From Isosphaera sp. (GTDB lineage: Bacteria; Planctomycetota; Planctomycetia; Gemmatales; Gemmataceae), in contig PNKH01000028.1 of the NCBI GenBank assembly GCA_013822345.1, positions 1 through 64,000 on the forward strand: a DNA stretch of 64,000 bases. Reading direction: 5' to 3'. Below the pieces are notes generated by a model, which made no database searches, had not been told where the DNA came from, and saw nothing but the letters and a program-made list of their open reading frames with translations. The translations under genes and the position numbers were made by a program. How positions within the stretch are numbered: the first letter of the stretch is position 1; every line of letters begins with the position of its first letter. Shown in pieces: positions 1 to 10,298 of this stretch.

Positions 1-3
1 CGG

Positions 4-3000
4 TCAGGCCAGGCGGAGCAGCTTCCGGGTCAGCCACTCCCACCCGAGCAGCAGCACCACCGCCAGCAGGACCCAGCTCACGGCCACCTGCACCGGCGGC
101 TTGCCGTCCGCGCCGGCCTCCGGCCGGGACGGCTGCCCCTCCGGGCCGGTGCGGAACATCCGCGGCCCGCGGGTGAAGAACTCGCCGGCCGGGGTCGCCG
201 CCCGCTCGGTGTCGCCGAGCCGCCGGAACCCCCACCGCTCCAGCCGGGCCGCCCAGTCCGTGGCCCCTTCCTTGCTCGGGTCCGGGCCCCAGACGTTGAA
301 CAGCTCGATCTTCTCGTCCCACAGGTCCTCGACCGGGCCGCGGATGTCCGACCGGCTCGGGACCGTCTTGAAGCAGTCCGGGATGTACTTGATCAGGTGC
401 CGGTCGGCCAGCCGGAACGCCAGCTTCGGCACCCCGGCCTCCTTCGGCAGCCCGGCCGCCAGCGCGGCCGCGGCCGCCGCCGGCACCCGCTCCTGGAACC
501 CCGGGGTGAACGCGCTGGCCATCCGCACCCCGGCGGCGAAGTTCGGGACCGCGTCCTTCATCTCCCGGTCGACCCGGGTGACCGCGAACCCGGTCGACAG
601 CTTCTCCCCGGGGCTGTCCGGGACCTCCACCTCGACGGTGTACACGTAGTCCCCGACCGGGAACCGCCGCGGGTCGGCGGTCACCTGCCCCTTGAAGTAC
701 CCGTCCACCCCGGACGGGGCCAGCTCGAACGGCCCCTCCCGGGCCAGCACCATCCCGTCCGGGGCGGTCCGGACGACGCTGAACTTCGCGTCCACCCCCC
801 CGGCCGGGTACGGCTTGGACGCGGTGTCGAGCAGCTGGGCGGTCACCCGGATCGGGTCCCCGGACTGGACCTCCTTGGTGGTCAGCACCCGCCCGCGGGC
901 GGCCTTCACGTTCCGCTTCGCCGCCATGTACCGGAGGAACTTCGCCCAGAACCGGTCGTAGAAGTCCTTCCCGACCACCGGGTCGTACTGGTGGAACCGG
1001 AACAGTTCCCCGCTCGCCAGGTACGCGGTCCGGAACCCGGCCGCCGGGTTCGACACCACCAGCCACGGGCGGAGCAGCTTCTGCCCCTGCTCGTCCACGT
1101 CGGCGAACTCGGCCAGCGTCTTGGCCCCGGCCTTCACCCGGTTCTCCTTCAGCGGGTAGGCGGAGTAGAACCCGTACTTCGGGAACAGCTCGACCTTGTC
1201 GTCCCGGTTCGGCTCGTACCTCTCCCGCCCGGTGAAGAACTTCTCCCACCCGGCGACCGGGTCGTCCGGCTTCTCCTTCTCGTCCTTCTTCTCCTCCGAC
1301 GGAGGCGGGTCGTCGATCTTCAGGAGATCGGACCCCGGCATCGGGCTGAGGTACAGCCGGCGGAAGTGCTTCGGGATGGACCGGATCTTGACCGCGACGA
1401 TGTCGTCCGGGACGACCGGTAGCACCTCCAGGACCGGGCTTAGCCGGCTCCCCTGCTCCACCCGGGCGAGCTGGTAGGTGTTGATCCGGTCGGCCACCAG
1501 GATCAGCCCGCCGCCCTGCCGCTCGACCCACGCCTGCAGGTCGTCGGCCTGCTGCTTCGACACGTTCGGGTCGTTCAGGTCCGCCCCGTTCCAGTCCGGG
1601 TCGAACGCCACGATCACGTCGTACTCGTTCAGGTTGTACGGCCGGGGGTCGACGTTCGGGTCGATCTTCCCGTCGTCCTTCGGGTCGACCTTCACCTCGG
1701 CCTTCGGGTCCGGCCGGCTCGACACGTCGAGCTTGAGCGGCCACCGGAGGAGCAGCTTCTCCCCGGCGTTCGGGGTGAAGTTCCCGCCCCGGCCGGCCTC
1801 GTTCTGGAGCAGGATGGCGAACGTCGCCCGGTTCTCCACCACCTCCCGGTTCATGAACGTCCGGAAGAAGTGGAACTCCCGGCTCGGGGCGCTGGCGATG
1901 GCCAGCACCCGGACCTTCTTCGGGATGACCTGCACCCCGCCCCGGTCCCGGGTGTGGAACTCGTCGGCGAACGTCTCGTTCTCGTCCCGGGCGATCCGGG
2001 CCCGGAACGCCCACGTCCCCTCGCGGAGCACCATCTTGGTGAACGCCCCCTTGTCCGACTCCGCCACCAGGCCCCGGGCCATCGGGTCCGGGTCGGCCGC
2101 CAGCTGGTCCGGCTTGATGACGAACTCGACCGTCCCGTGCGGCGGGTCGCCGTCGGCGAAGGTGAGGGCGTACGGGGTCGGGGTCCCCTTGGTCTTGTCC
2201 TCCCGGCTGTCCTTGAACGTGTAGCTCGGCTTGGTGTTCGGGTCCTTCGGGTCCAGCCCGGGGAGGAACACGTCCAGCTCGACGTTCACCGTCTTCCCGG
2301 CCAGGTTCCCCCCGTCCGCCCCGACCGACACCTTCCCGCCCTCCTGCGGGGACAGGACGTCGTCCACCTGGATGTCGGTGATGGCGATCTCGGTGTTCTT
2401 CCGCTCCAGCCCGACGGCGACGGTGAACACCGGGACGGACGCCCGGTCGGCGGCCGCCTTCAGGTCCCGGTACTGGGCGTCCGACTCGGCGTTGCTCCGC
2501 AGGTCGGAGAAGACGATCACCCCCTGGACCATGTTCGGGGACTCGCGGTTGATGGCGTCCGCGACCGAGTCCGGGACGTTCGTCCCGGTGGCGATGGCCC
2601 GGGCCACGTCGACCCGCCGCTCCAGCCGCTCCAGGTTCTCCCGCAGCACCTTGGTGTCCGCGTCCGACAGCCCGGCGGCCAGGACCGGCTCCGCCTTCCG
2701 GTCGGTCCACAGCTTCACCCACGCGGCCCAGTCGGCCGGCTCGGGCGTGGCGGCGCCGGCCGGCGGCTTCGGCCCGGACCAGGCGACCGGCTGGGTCGTC
2801 ATCCTCAGCTTGTTCTGCCCATCGTCGGACAGCCCCTGGAGGAGGAACGGGCGGAAGTCGTAGGCGGCGACCGACCTCCACTCGTCCGGCCCCCAGGCGG
2901 CCGCCCCGGGGGCGTTCGGGATCACCCGCGGGGTCTCGTCCAGGCGGGTGCCGAACGGGTAGACGGCGACCGGGTTGGTCTTCAGGATGTTGGCGATCAG

Positions 3001-3669
3001 GGCCACGTCCTGGTCGGTCAGCAGCTCGACGAGCGTCTCCATCCGGGTCTTCTGCTTCGACCCCTTGCGGGCCACGTCGTCGCTGATCTTGGTCATGCTC
3101 GGGGAGATGTCGATCAGCACCACGACCCGGGACCGCTTCTCGGTCCGCTCCCACGTCTCCCGGGCCGGGAGGAGGAAGACGAAGCAGAGCAGCGCGTACA
3201 CGGCGATCCGGACGAGTGCCAGCTTGGCCGCCCAGAACCAGCGGACCGACCGGGCGTCCCGGACGTACATCCAGACGACGAACGCGGACCCGAGGGCGAA
3301 CACGCCGCCGACGAACACCCACCACCGGGTGGCGTTGTCCTCCCCGAGGGACGACAGGCTGGACGCCCCGGTCCGGGTCTGGTCGGCGTCCGCCTTGTAG
3401 AAGGCGACCAGGGTCCAGCCGACCAGGGCCAGGACGGATAGGGCCGCCCCCCACCCGAGCCAGTACACGGCGGCGTCCGGCTTGGCGTGCGGGTGGGCCC
3501 GGCGGTGGTACGCCCCGTACCACACCCGGGCGACCACGGCCGCGGCCGCGAGCACCAGGAGCGGGATCGGGACGGACTCCCACAGGTCCGTGCGGAACTG
3601 GGAGAACGACTCCCCGAGCCGCCGCAGGTCGTACACGCTCTCCTTCACCGGCTCGGTCGTCGGGTTCAT
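4..3669 (-). CDS. Large VWA-domain membrane protein
   Basis: A 1221-residue membrane protein. Residues about 33-51, 66-90, 117-135 and 148-168 are hydrophobic segments, followed by a von Willebrand A domain with an intact metal-site motif DISPS at about 187-191. A long extracytoplasmic region follows, and a last membrane segment lies near 1197-1217. The family pairs with MoxR ATPases and DUF58/BatA proteins; the exact role in planctomycetes is not established. The start chosen is the ATG at 3669. An in-frame extension to 3792 exists, but it would translate one arm of a 41-bp palindrome, so it is rejected. The gene lies downstream of the BatA-type gene on the same strand, separated by that palindrome. 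Confidence 0.8.
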   Translation of the reverse strand: MNPTTEPVKESVYDLRRLGESFSQFRTDLWESVPIPLLVLAAAAVVARVWYGAYHRRAHPHAKPDAAVYWLGWGAALSVLALVGWTLVAFYKADADQTRTGASSLSSLGEDNATRWWVFVGGVFALGSAFVVWMYVRDARSVRWFWAAKLALVRIAVYALLCFVFLLPARETWERTEKRSRVVVLIDISPSMTKISDDVARKGSKQKTRMETLVELLTDQDVALIANILKTNPVAVYPFGTRLDETPRVIPNAPGAAAWGPDEWRSVAAYDFRPFLLQGLSDDGQNKLRMTTQPVAWSGPKPPAGAATPEPADWAAWVKLWTDRKAEPVLAAGLSDADTKVLRENLERLERRVDVARAIATGTNVPDSVADAINRESPNMVQGVIVFSDLRSNAESDAQYRDLKAAADRASVPVFTVAVGLERKNTEIAITDIQVDDVLSPQEGGKVSVGADGGNLAGKTVNVELDVFLPGLDPKDPNTKPSYTFKDSREDKTKGTPTPYALTFADGDPPHGTVEFVIKPDQLAADPDPMARGLVAESDKGAFTKMVLREGTWAFRARIARDENETFADEFHTRDRGGVQVIPKKVRVLAIASAPSREFHFFRTFMNREVVENRATFAILLQNEAGRGGNFTPNAGEKLLLRWPLKLDVSSRPDPKAEVKVDPKDDGKIDPNVDPRPYNLNEYDVIVAFDPDWNGADLNDPNVSKQQADDLQAWVERQGGGLILVADRINTYQLARVEQGSRLSPVLEVLPVVPDDIVAVKIRSIPKHFRRLYLSPMPGSDLLKIDDPPPSEEKKDEKEKPDDPVAGWEKFFTGRERYEPNRDDKVELFPKYGFYSAYPLKENRVKAGAKTLAEFADVDEQGQKLLRPWLVVSNPAAGFRTAYLASGELFRFHQYDPVVGKDFYDRFWAKFLRYMAAKRNVKAARGRVLTTKEVQSGDPIRVTAQLLDTASKPYPAGGVDAKFSVVRTAPDGMVLAREGPFELAPSGVDGYFKGQVTADPRRFPVGDYVYTVEVEVPDSPGEKLSTGFAVTRVDREMKDAVPNFAAGVRMASAFTPGFQERVPAAAAAALAAGLPKEAGVPKLAFRLADRHLIKYIPDCFKTVPSRSDIRGPVEDLWDEKIELFNVWGPDPSKEGATDWAARLERWGFRRLGDTERAATPAGEFFTRGPRMFRTGPEGQPSRPEAGADGKPPVQVAVSWVLLAVVLLLGWEWLTRKLLRLA

Positions 3670-3702
3670 CGCCTGCTCGTCGGTGGGCGTCGTGTCGGGG
3701 TT

Positions 3703-3797
3703 GTAGGGTGGGCCGAGCCGGCGCCCCGCCGGCGAGTCCCACCGTCGCTCCGGGGTGGTGGGACTCGCCGGCGGGGCGCCGGCTCGGCCCACCCTAC
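3703..3797. repeat. Palindrome family A, copy 1 (perfect 41-bp arms)
   Basis: Arms 3703-3743 and 3757-3797 are perfect reverse complements with a 13-nt loop. Outer sequence is GTAGGGTGGGCCGAGC. Degenerate copies lie at 44499-44588 and 59138-59234. It sits between two same-strand genes and could act as a terminator or mRNA stabiliser. One arm is open in frame with the downstream VWA gene, which makes gene finders extend that start. Confidence 0.9.
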
Positions 3798-3810
3798 TAC
3801 TCGACCGCGG

Positions 3811-6705
3811 TCACGCCCGCGGGGCGTCGTCGGCCGCCACCGGGGCGGCGGTCCGGGCGGCCATCGCGGCCGCCGCCGTCGGGGCGAACGTCTCCAGCTC
3901 GTCCGGGCGGCCGTGGTAGCTGAGCTTCACCGCCCACGCCTGCTCGAAGATCAGCACCAGCAGGATCACGAGGTAGATCCACCGCCCGCTCGACAGGTCG
4001 GTCGGCTTCTGCTCCAGGGTGTTCAGCCAGGCGTCGTCCTCCGGCGAGTGGACCGCCTCGGCCCCCTTCGCCACCGCCTTGAACTCGTCCGTGTTGGCCC
4101 GCTTCAGGTCGCCCTCCCGCTCGGTGTCGAAGTTGACCACCGCGGCGGCGTACTCGGGCTTCGTCCCCGCGGCGTCCGGCGGGTCGCCGACCTTCCGCTT
4201 CAGCGCGAACAGGTACGCCCCGGGCCGCAGGGTGTCGGCCTCGTTCAGCCTCAGCTTCAGCCCCCCCCCGTCCCGGCTGACCAGGGTGACCGGCTTGGGC
4301 TCCGGCCGCTCCTCCGGTTTCGGGTCCGGCGGCAGGTTCTGGGTCACGTCCGGCTTGGCCGCGTCGAACGACCGGAACGACCACTCCGCCTTCGAGTCGT
4401 ACCGGTCGGCCTCGTACAGGAACTCGAGCGGGGCGTTCACCGCCCGGTTCTCGTCCACCCCGCCGGCCCCTAGGTACTTCTGCAGCTCGGTCATCACCAC
4501 CACCCACCCCGGGCCGCCGGGGCCGTCCGGCCAGTCGGTCCACCGCCCGGACAGGTGCTTCGCCCCGGCGTCCACGGTGAACACCCCGACCCGGCCGCCG
4601 CCGAACCGCCGGGCGACGTACAGCGGGTCGCCGTACTTGGCCGAGTCCCGTAGCCCCTGGGCGGTCGCCTTGATCTCGGCGAACTCGGCGTGGCCCCAGA
4701 ACTCGCGGAGCAGGGCCTCGGTCGCGTCCCCCTCCGTGACCTGGTCGGACAGCAGCTTGTCCAGCTCCTGGGCGAGCTTCGCCAGGGTCTCGTCCGACCC
4801 GGCGGCCGAGGTCGCCCGGAGCTTCGCCAAGAGCCCGTCGACCGTCGCCCGGTACTTCTCGAACTTCGGCTCGCCGTACCTCTTGCGGATCGACTCCGCC
4901 AGGTCGTTGATCCGGCCCTGGAACTCGTCCGGGGCGGCCTCGTTCGGAAGGCAGTACAGCTCCTGGATGTTCCGGTCGGTCCGCCACCCGCCGATCCGGG
5001 CGACCGGCCAGTGCTGGTCGATCCCGACCAGCAGGAACGTCGCCTCGACCTTCAGGGCGGAGTCCTTGTCCCCGCCGCCGGCCCCCTCGCCGTAGATCCC
5101 CTGGAGGGCCGGGTGGGCCTTCGCCGCGGCGTCCCGGATCAGCACCTTCTTGGTCAGCGAGCTGCCGCTGAACAGCCCTCGCTTGAGCTTCTGATCGGGG
5201 GTCGGCGGCTCGGTCGGCGAGCCCGGCAGCGGGAACGGGAAGAACCCCTCCCCCTTGCGGTACAGCTCCTCGTTGTACTTCGTCGCGTTCACGTTCGGGC
5301 CGAGGAACACCCCGACCCCGCCGCCGTCCCGGACGTACCGCTCCAGGGCCTCCCGCTCCGCCTTCTTCAACTCCGGGACGTTCACCAGGTAGACGCTGGC
5401 GAAGTCGCGCAGGTCGAGCTTCGCCAGCTGGTCGGCCGTCCCGCCGACCACCTCGATCCCGCTGAACTTGACCTCGAACAGCCGGCGGAGGTGGAAGCTG
5501 TCCCCGTCCTTGTCGTCCGGCTTGTCCTCCGGGCGGGTGACCAGCAGGACGGCCATCTTCTCCCGCACCTCGACGACGGCGTGCCGGGCGTTGTCCCCGG
5601 GCAGCGCGTCCGGGCCGGTGTCGGCGAGCCGGGCGGTGACCACGTTGAACCGCCCGAGCGGGTCCTCCCGGGTGCCGACCGTGGCCCCCTGCTCGGGGGC
5701 GAACTTCACCTCGAACGCCCGGACCGCCTCCTGCCCCGGCGGGAGCGACTCGAACCGGACGCTGGCGAACCGGTTCACCTTGCCGTTGACGTACACCTCG
5801 GCCCGCACCCCCTTCAGGTCCGCCTTCCCGTAGTTCTTCACCCGCAGCTCGAACTCGACCTCCCGGTCCAACGCCGTCACCCGGCTCCGCGGGCGGAGGT
5901 CGAGGACGCCGACGTTGTCGCTGTGGCTCGGGGACTTGCGGTCCGGCTTGCGGTTCGGCGGGGCGACGTCGATCAGGTGGACCTTGATTCCCAGCTCGGC
6001 CAACTCCTTGACCGCCTTGCCGATGGCCTCGGCGTCGCGTCCCCAGTCCGGGGCCCGCAGGTCGGAGACGACGTGGACGACCTTGGCCACCTCGTTCCCC
6101 GGGGCCAGGTCGAGGAGGGCCTTGGCCCGGTCCAGCCCCTGGGCGAGCGGGACGTGGTGCCCGACCGGCTTCTGCCCGGCGAGCACGCCCCGGGCCCGGT
6201 CGATCAGCCCGCCGGTGACCGCCTCGGGGGCCCTGTCCTCGTTCAGCACGTCCTTCCCGTCGGACAGCCGGACGATCCGGACGGACTGCGGGGTGGTGGC
6301 CTTGGCGGCGGCGGCCAGGAGCTTGTCGGCGACCAGGGCCCGGCCGCGGCTGAACGCGTCGGCGCCCGGCCCGCCCTCTCCGGCGTCGGCCATGCTGGCC
6401 GAGTCGTCGAGCAGGACGACGTGGAGGACCGGGCGGGTCTCCTTGCCGGCCTCCGGGTCGGCGCCGAGGAACCGGGCGACGAGGGCGGCGGCCAGGAGCA
6501 CCAGGAGGACGCGGAGGAGCAGGAGCAGGAGTTGCTCCAGCACCTTCTTCCGCCGCATCTTCTTCTGGGCCTTGAGCAGGAACTCCATCGCCGCCCACTT
6601 GACCCGCCGGAACCGCATCCGGTTGATCAGGTGGATGATGATCGGCGTCGAGGCGAGGCCGATGCCGGCCGCCAGCGTCCACGGGTTCAGGAAGAAGGAC
6701 ATCAT
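3811..6705 (-). CDS. BatA-domain VWA protein
   Basis: A 964-residue protein with a BatA-type N-terminus. Residues 3-30 form a membrane segment followed by a basic stretch (RRVKW and KKMRRKK). A second very hydrophobic segment is at about 57-80, and a VWA domain begins with DDSAS at 100-104, which fits the DxSxS metal-site pattern. A C-terminal membrane segment is near 905-925. Middle parts resemble the CARDB/glutamine-amidotransferase-like folds of other planctomycete BatA proteins, but this is inference. The first two codons are ATG ATG, so the start may be 6705 or 6702. It is preceded by the DUF58 gene and a perfect palindrome. BatA, DUF58 and MoxR proteins typically act together, the MoxR ATPase remodelling VWA partners. 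Confidence 0.85.
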   Translation of the reverse strand: MMSFFLNPWTLAAGIGLASTPIIIHLINRMRFRRVKWAAMEFLLKAQKKMRRKKVLEQLLLLLLRVLLVLLAAALVARFLGADPEAGKETRPVLHVVLLDDSASMADAGEGGPGADAFSRGRALVADKLLAAAAKATTPQSVRIVRLSDGKDVLNEDRAPEAVTGGLIDRARGVLAGQKPVGHHVPLAQGLDRAKALLDLAPGNEVAKVVHVVSDLRAPDWGRDAEAIGKAVKELAELGIKVHLIDVAPPNRKPDRKSPSHSDNVGVLDLRPRSRVTALDREVEFELRVKNYGKADLKGVRAEVYVNGKVNRFASVRFESLPPGQEAVRAFEVKFAPEQGATVGTREDPLGRFNVVTARLADTGPDALPGDNARHAVVEVREKMAVLLVTRPEDKPDDKDGDSFHLRRLFEVKFSGIEVVGGTADQLAKLDLRDFASVYLVNVPELKKAEREALERYVRDGGGVGVFLGPNVNATKYNEELYRKGEGFFPFPLPGSPTEPPTPDQKLKRGLFSGSSLTKKVLIRDAAAKAHPALQGIYGEGAGGGDKDSALKVEATFLLVGIDQHWPVARIGGWRTDRNIQELYCLPNEAAPDEFQGRINDLAESIRKRYGEPKFEKYRATVDGLLAKLRATSAAGSDETLAKLAQELDKLLSDQVTEGDATEALLREFWGHAEFAEIKATAQGLRDSAKYGDPLYVARRFGGGRVGVFTVDAGAKHLSGRWTDWPDGPGGPGWVVVMTELQKYLGAGGVDENRAVNAPLEFLYEADRYDSKAEWSFRSFDAAKPDVTQNLPPDPKPEERPEPKPVTLVSRDGGGLKLRLNEADTLRPGAYLFALKRKVGDPPDAAGTKPEYAAAVVNFDTEREGDLKRANTDEFKAVAKGAEAVHSPEDDAWLNTLEQKPTDLSSGRWIYLVILLVLIFEQAWAVKLSYHGRPDELETFAPTAAAAMAARTAAPVAADDAPRA

Positions 6706-6748
6706 CGCGGCGCGTCTCGGATGCGGGGCGGTGTTCGGGGTGCCGTCA

Positions 6749-6835
6749 CGTTTAGCCGCGACGCGGAGTCCTCGGAGCGGAGCGCGGGGGCACAGGTCGC
6801 GCTCCGCTCCGAGGACTCCGCGTCGCGGCTAAACG
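6749..6835. repeat. Palindrome family B, copy 1 (perfect 38-bp arms)
   Basis: Arms 6749-6786 and 6798-6835 are perfect reverse complements with an 11-nt loop. The core is AGCCGCGACGCGGAGTC. Near-identical elements lie at 35079-35167 and 58189-58274. It separates the DUF58 and BatA genes. Confidence 0.9.
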
Positions 6836-6845
6836 ACCGCGGGTG

Positions 6846-7784
6846 TCACTTCCGGACCGGGGCGGCCCGCTGGGACGCCCGGGCGAACAGGAACCGGGAC
6901 AGCACCGCGTCCAGGTAGTCGCTGGTCCGGACCAGGTGGTAGTCGATCCCGATCTTGGTGCACCCGCGGCGGACCTCGACCAGGTACTCCTCCAGCGCCT
7001 CCAGATACCCGTCCCGCAGGCTCCGCGGGTCGCACAGCAGGTGCGGCAGGTCTTCCAGCCCCTCGAACCGGGTCATCCCGGAGAACGGGAACGCCAGCTC
7101 GTCGTCGTCCAGGACGTGGAACACCATCACGTCGTGCCGCCGGTGCCGGAGCATCTCCAGCCCCTTGAACAGCGGCTCCCGGTCGCACAGCAGGTCGGAG
7201 AAGATGGCGACCAGCCCGCGGGCCGGCATCGCCTCGGCCACCTGCCGCATGATCTTCAGCGGGTCGGTCTTGGCCTTCGGGTCGCTGACGTGCAGCGCCT
7301 TGACGACCGCGTCCATGTGCCGCTGGCTGCTCCGCGGCGGGACCTGCTGGCGGACGTCCTCGTCGAACGTGATCAGCCCGCACGAGTCCTGCTGCTTGAC
7401 CGTCAGGTACGACAGGCAGGCGGCGGCGGTGGCGGCGTAGTCGTACTTGTACAGCCCGCCGGCCCGCCGCCGCTTGTCCGCCCCGTAGAGCATCGACTCG
7501 CTGGCGTCGACCACCACGTAGGAGCGGAGGTTGGTCTCCGCCTCGTACTGCTTGATGACGAACTTGTCCGACCGGCTCCACACCTTCCAGTCGATCCGCC
7601 GGAGGTCGTCCCCGGGCATGTACTCCCGGTGCTGGACGAACTCGACCGACTGGCCGTACACCGGGCTCTTGTGCATCCCGCTGAGGAACCCCTCGACCAC
7701 CTGCCGGGCGCGCAGCTCGAGCTGCGAGATCTTGGCGATCACGGTCGGGTCGAGGAACCGGCGGGGGTCGTCGTTGCGGGCCAT
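6846..7784 (-). CDS. DUF58 domain-containing protein
   Basis: 312 residues, the usual length for cytoplasmic DUF58 proteins. The DUF58 signature REYMPGDDLRRIDWKVWSR is at 53-71, and a VWA-like metal site DASES is at 93-97. No membrane segment is seen. Such proteins are encoded next to MoxR AAA+ ATPases and VWA membrane proteins, as here: MoxR lies just upstream on the same strand and BatA/VWA genes downstream. The biochemical role is poorly known; a chaperone-like or metal-insertion system is usually inferred. Confidence 0.9.
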   Translation of the reverse strand: MARNDDPRRFLDPTVIAKISQLELRARQVVEGFLSGMHKSPVYGQSVEFVQHREYMPGDDLRRIDWKVWSRSDKFVIKQYEAETNLRSYVVVDASESMLYGADKRRRAGGLYKYDYAATAAACLSYLTVKQQDSCGLITFDEDVRQQVPPRSSQRHMDAVVKALHVSDPKAKTDPLKIMRQVAEAMPARGLVAIFSDLLCDREPLFKGLEMLRHRRHDVMVFHVLDDDELAFPFSGMTRFEGLEDLPHLLCDPRSLRDGYLEALEEYLVEVRRGCTKIGIDYHLVRTSDYLDAVLSRFLFARASQRAAPVRK

Positions 7785-7788
7785 AGTT

Positions 7789-7875
7789 CGGGAGTTCCAG
7801 GTTCAAGTTTCAAGTTGAAAACGACAGCGGTCCGGGTTCCGAACTTGGAACTTGGAACCTGGAACCTGGAACTCC
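7789..7875. repeat. Imperfect palindrome family F, copy 1
   Basis: Left arm is built on GTTCCAGGTTCAAG and the right arm on CTTGGAACCTGGAAC. The spacer is about 20 nt, and the right arm has an extra repeat of the TTGGAACC/TGGAACC unit. A cleaner copy is at 25800-25883. It lies between the moxR and DUF58 genes and is AT-richer than its surroundings. Confidence 0.75.
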
Positions 7876-7876
7876 C

Positions 7877-8950
7877 CTAGGACGCGAAGATCTTCTTGAA
7901 CCGCTCGTCGCCGGTCAGGGCGCCTTCCTTCTCCGGCGTCTCGGCGAGGATCTTCTTGACCACCGCGTCGGTGGTCACGCCCTCGGACGCGGCGGTGAAG
8001 TTGGTCAGGATGCGGTGCCGCAGGACCGGGTACGCCAGCGCCTTCACGTCCTCGGTGGTGACGTGCGCCCGGCCGTACAGCAGCGCCCGGGCCTTCGCCC
8101 CGAGGACCAGGTTCTGCACCGCTCGCGGCCCGGCCCCCCAGCTCAGCCAGTCCTTGACGAACTTCGGCACCCCCGGCTCCCCGACCCGCGTCTGCCGGAC
8201 CAGGGCCAGGCAGTAGTGGATCACGTGGTCGGTCACCGGCACCTTCCGGACGAGCTGCTGGATCTCGATGATCTGCTCGCCGGACAGCACCGGGGTGATG
8301 TCGTCGGACTGGACGCCGGTCGTCCGCCGGGCGATCTCGAACTCCTCCTTGAACGTCGGGTACTTCACGAACACCTTGAACATGAACCGGTCCTGCTGCG
8401 CCTCGGGCAGCGGGTAGGTCCCTTCCTGCTCGATCGGGTTCTGCGTCGCCAGCACGAAGAACGGGTTCTGCAGCTTGTGCCGGACGCGGCCGACCGACAC
8501 CTGCCGCTCCTGCATGGCCTCCAGGAGGGCGGCCTGGGTCCGCGGCGGGGTCCGGTTGATCTCGTCCGCGAGGATCATGTTCGAGAACAGCGGGCCGGGG
8601 CGGAACAGCAGCTCGAACGTCCCGGTCGCCGGGTTCTTCTCGATGAAGTCGGTCCCGGTGATGTCCGCCGGCATGAGGTCCGGCGTGAACTGGATCCGGC
8701 TGAACTCCAGCGACAGGCACCGCGACAGGGTGCTGATCATGAGCGTCTTGGCGAGCCCGGGCACGCCCTCGAGCATGCAGTGGCCGCGGGCGAACAGGGC
8801 GATCAGGAGCTCCTCGATCACCTGGTCCTGGCCGACGATGACCCGGTTCAGTTGCTGCTTGATGCCGTCGAACGCGGCCTTCAGCTTCTTGATCGCGCCG
8901 AGGTCGCCCTCGCCCATCGCCGGCATGTGGTTCGCGCCTTCGGGGGTCAT
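7877..8950 (-). CDS. MoxR-family AAA+ ATPase
   Basis: 357 residues. Walker A is GVPGLAKT at 62-69; Walker B with a DEINR box is at about 126-133; sensor 1 ([10 protein letters not shown]) and an arginine-finger region follow, and the C-terminal lid domain is complete. MoxR ATPases couple ATP hydrolysis to remodelling of partner VWA proteins. It is first in the order MoxR, DUF58, BatA, VWA on the minus strand, so a single functional module is likely. The ATG at 8950 is used; an internal Met at residue 9 is an alternative. Confidence 0.93.
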   Translation of the reverse strand: MTPEGANHMPAMGEGDLGAIKKLKAAFDGIKQQLNRVIVGQDQVIEELLIALFARGHCMLEGVPGLAKTLMISTLSRCLSLEFSRIQFTPDLMPADITGTDFIEKNPATGTFELLFRPGPLFSNMILADEINRTPPRTQAALLEAMQERQVSVGRVRHKLQNPFFVLATQNPIEQEGTYPLPEAQQDRFMFKVFVKYPTFKEEFEIARRTTGVQSDDITPVLSGEQIIEIQQLVRKVPVTDHVIHYCLALVRQTRVGEPGVPKFVKDWLSWGAGPRAVQNLVLGAKARALLYGRAHVTTEDVKALAYPVLRHRILTNFTAASEGVTTDAVVKKILAETPEKEGALTGDERFKKIFAS

Positions 8951-8994
8951 CGCGGTCCGCTCTGTGGTGGGGGTGGTAAGGGGTTGGTCGTGAC

Positions 8995-9057
8995 GTCCGA
9001 GCCGGAAGCGTGAGCGACGGATAGCAAGGCACCGTCGCTCACGCTTCCGGCTCGGAC
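8995..9057. repeat. Palindrome family D, copy 1 (perfect 26-bp arms)
   Basis: Arms 8995-9020 and 9032-9057, loop 11 nt. The core is GGAAGCGTGAGCGACGG. Related copies are at 30379-30434 and 57477-57543. It lies between the toroid-protein gene and moxR. Confidence 0.9.
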
Positions 9058-9071
9058 GGCGGGGTCGTGGG

Positions 9072-10298
9072 TCACCGCTGGTAGATGGGGAGCAGCCCCT
9101 TCTCCAGCTGGAGGATGGTCAGGTTGACGCAGGTGGCGAACACCGGGCCGATCCCGTACCCGCCGCCGGCGTTCCACGACCCGCCGTTCTTGTCCTGCTG
9201 GTCGATGATGTACGGGAACATCACCTCCTTGTACCTGGACCACGTCAGCAGGCCCGCCCGCTCGGCCTCGGTCAGGTCCTTCAGGGCCTTCGGCTTGCCG
9301 TCGGCCCCCTTGATCGGGAACAGGTCGAGGTACCGGTCCTCGCCGAGGACGTAGACGAACTGGGCGTAGTAGTAGCTCTGGTACTCGTCGTGGGCGACGC
9401 GGCCCTTGGCGACCGGGATCTTCTCCTTGCAGAAGGTGATCCACTTCTTCGCCAGGTCGCTCTTGTACTGCCCGGCGGAGAACGCGCAGGCGACGGCGGC
9501 GGCGGTGATCGGCGGGTGGCCGGGGCCGCGGGCCTGCCCGCCGCTGCCGGCGTAGCTGTAGATCACCCCGCCGTCGGTCGAGGTGCACGCCTCCAGGTAG
9601 TCGGTCGCCTTCTGGATGTTCTCCTTCGGGACCGGGATGCCGGCGTTCCGGGCGGCCCGCAGCCCCTGCAGGGCGGTGATCGTCACCGACCCCTCGTCGA
9701 AGTTGTTCGCGTCGGTGGCGCTGACGTACCCCCACCCGCCGATGTCGACCTCCTTGCCCTCCGGCTTGCGGTGCCGCTTGTTCGTCTGCGCCTTGCAGAT
9801 GAACTCGACCGCCTTCTTCAGGCACTTCTCCAGCTTCTCCCGTTGGTCCTTGTCCTCCTCCTCCCCGTACGCGCAGGCCAGGAACATCGTCCCGAACCCC
9901 TGCCCGTACATGTACCGGGTGCTCTCGGTCGGGTTCCGGACGTCCCCGATCAGCCCGTTCGGCTGCTGCCGGTTCGGGGCCAGGAACCAGTCGACCGCCT
10001 TCTTCACCTGCTCGGAGTACTTCCCCTCCTTCAGGGTGCTCCCCTCCATCAGGAAGGCCATGCCGGCCAGCGCCGTCATGCTCGTCGGGTACTGCCCGCC
10101 GGGGGCGTCCCAGTGCCCGTCGGCGGCCTGGGTCCGCTTCAGCCACTCCAGGCCCCGCTCGACCGCCTCCTCGGTCCGCTTCTTCAGGTCCGCCTGCTTG
10201 GCCGCGTCCGGCTTCTTCTCCTGGGCCGGGGCCGGGACGCCGGCCAGGACCGCCGCCGCGCCGGCGGCCGCCACCGCCAGCAACCACTTCCGGGGCAT
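9072..10298 (-). CDS. Secreted alpha/alpha-toroid protein (prenyltransferase/squalene-cyclase fold)
   Basis: 408 residues with an N-terminal signal sequence (basic start, hydrophobic run, AQA-like cleavage region near residue 25). Repeated helical units of the prenyltransferase and squalene oxidase repeat type carry blocks such as [16 protein letters not shown] and [15 protein letters not shown]. The fold binds hydrophobic or protein substrates, but no DXDD or DCTAE cyclase motif is visible, so true terpene cyclase activity is doubtful. Such secreted toroid proteins are common in planctomycetes and often lie near MoxR/VWA genes, as here. The start is the ATG at 10298. Confidence 0.8.
   Translation of the reverse strand: MPRKWLLAVAAAGAAAVLAGVPAPAQEKKPDAAKQADLKKRTEEAVERGLEWLKRTQAADGHWDAPGGQYPTSMTALAGMAFLMEGSTLKEGKYSEQVKKAVDWFLAPNRQQPNGLIGDVRNPTESTRYMYGQGFGTMFLACAYGEEEDKDQREKLEKCLKKAVEFICKAQTNKRHRKPEGKEVDIGGWGYVSATDANNFDEGSVTITALQGLRAARNAGIPVPKENIQKATDYLEACTSTDGGVIYSYAGSGGQARGPGHPPITAAAVACAFSAGQYKSDLAKKWITFCKEKIPVAKGRVAHDEYQSYYYAQFVYVLGEDRYLDLFPIKGADGKPKALKDLTEAERAGLLTWSRYKEVMFPYIIDQQDKNGGSWNAGGGYGIGPVFATCVNLTILQLEKGLLPIYQR

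Noticed and set aside
3669-3792. In-frame N-terminal extension of the VWA gene
   Set aside because: It translates one arm of a perfect palindrome and lacks a ribosome site; the ATG at 3669 fits the BatA/VWA start pattern.
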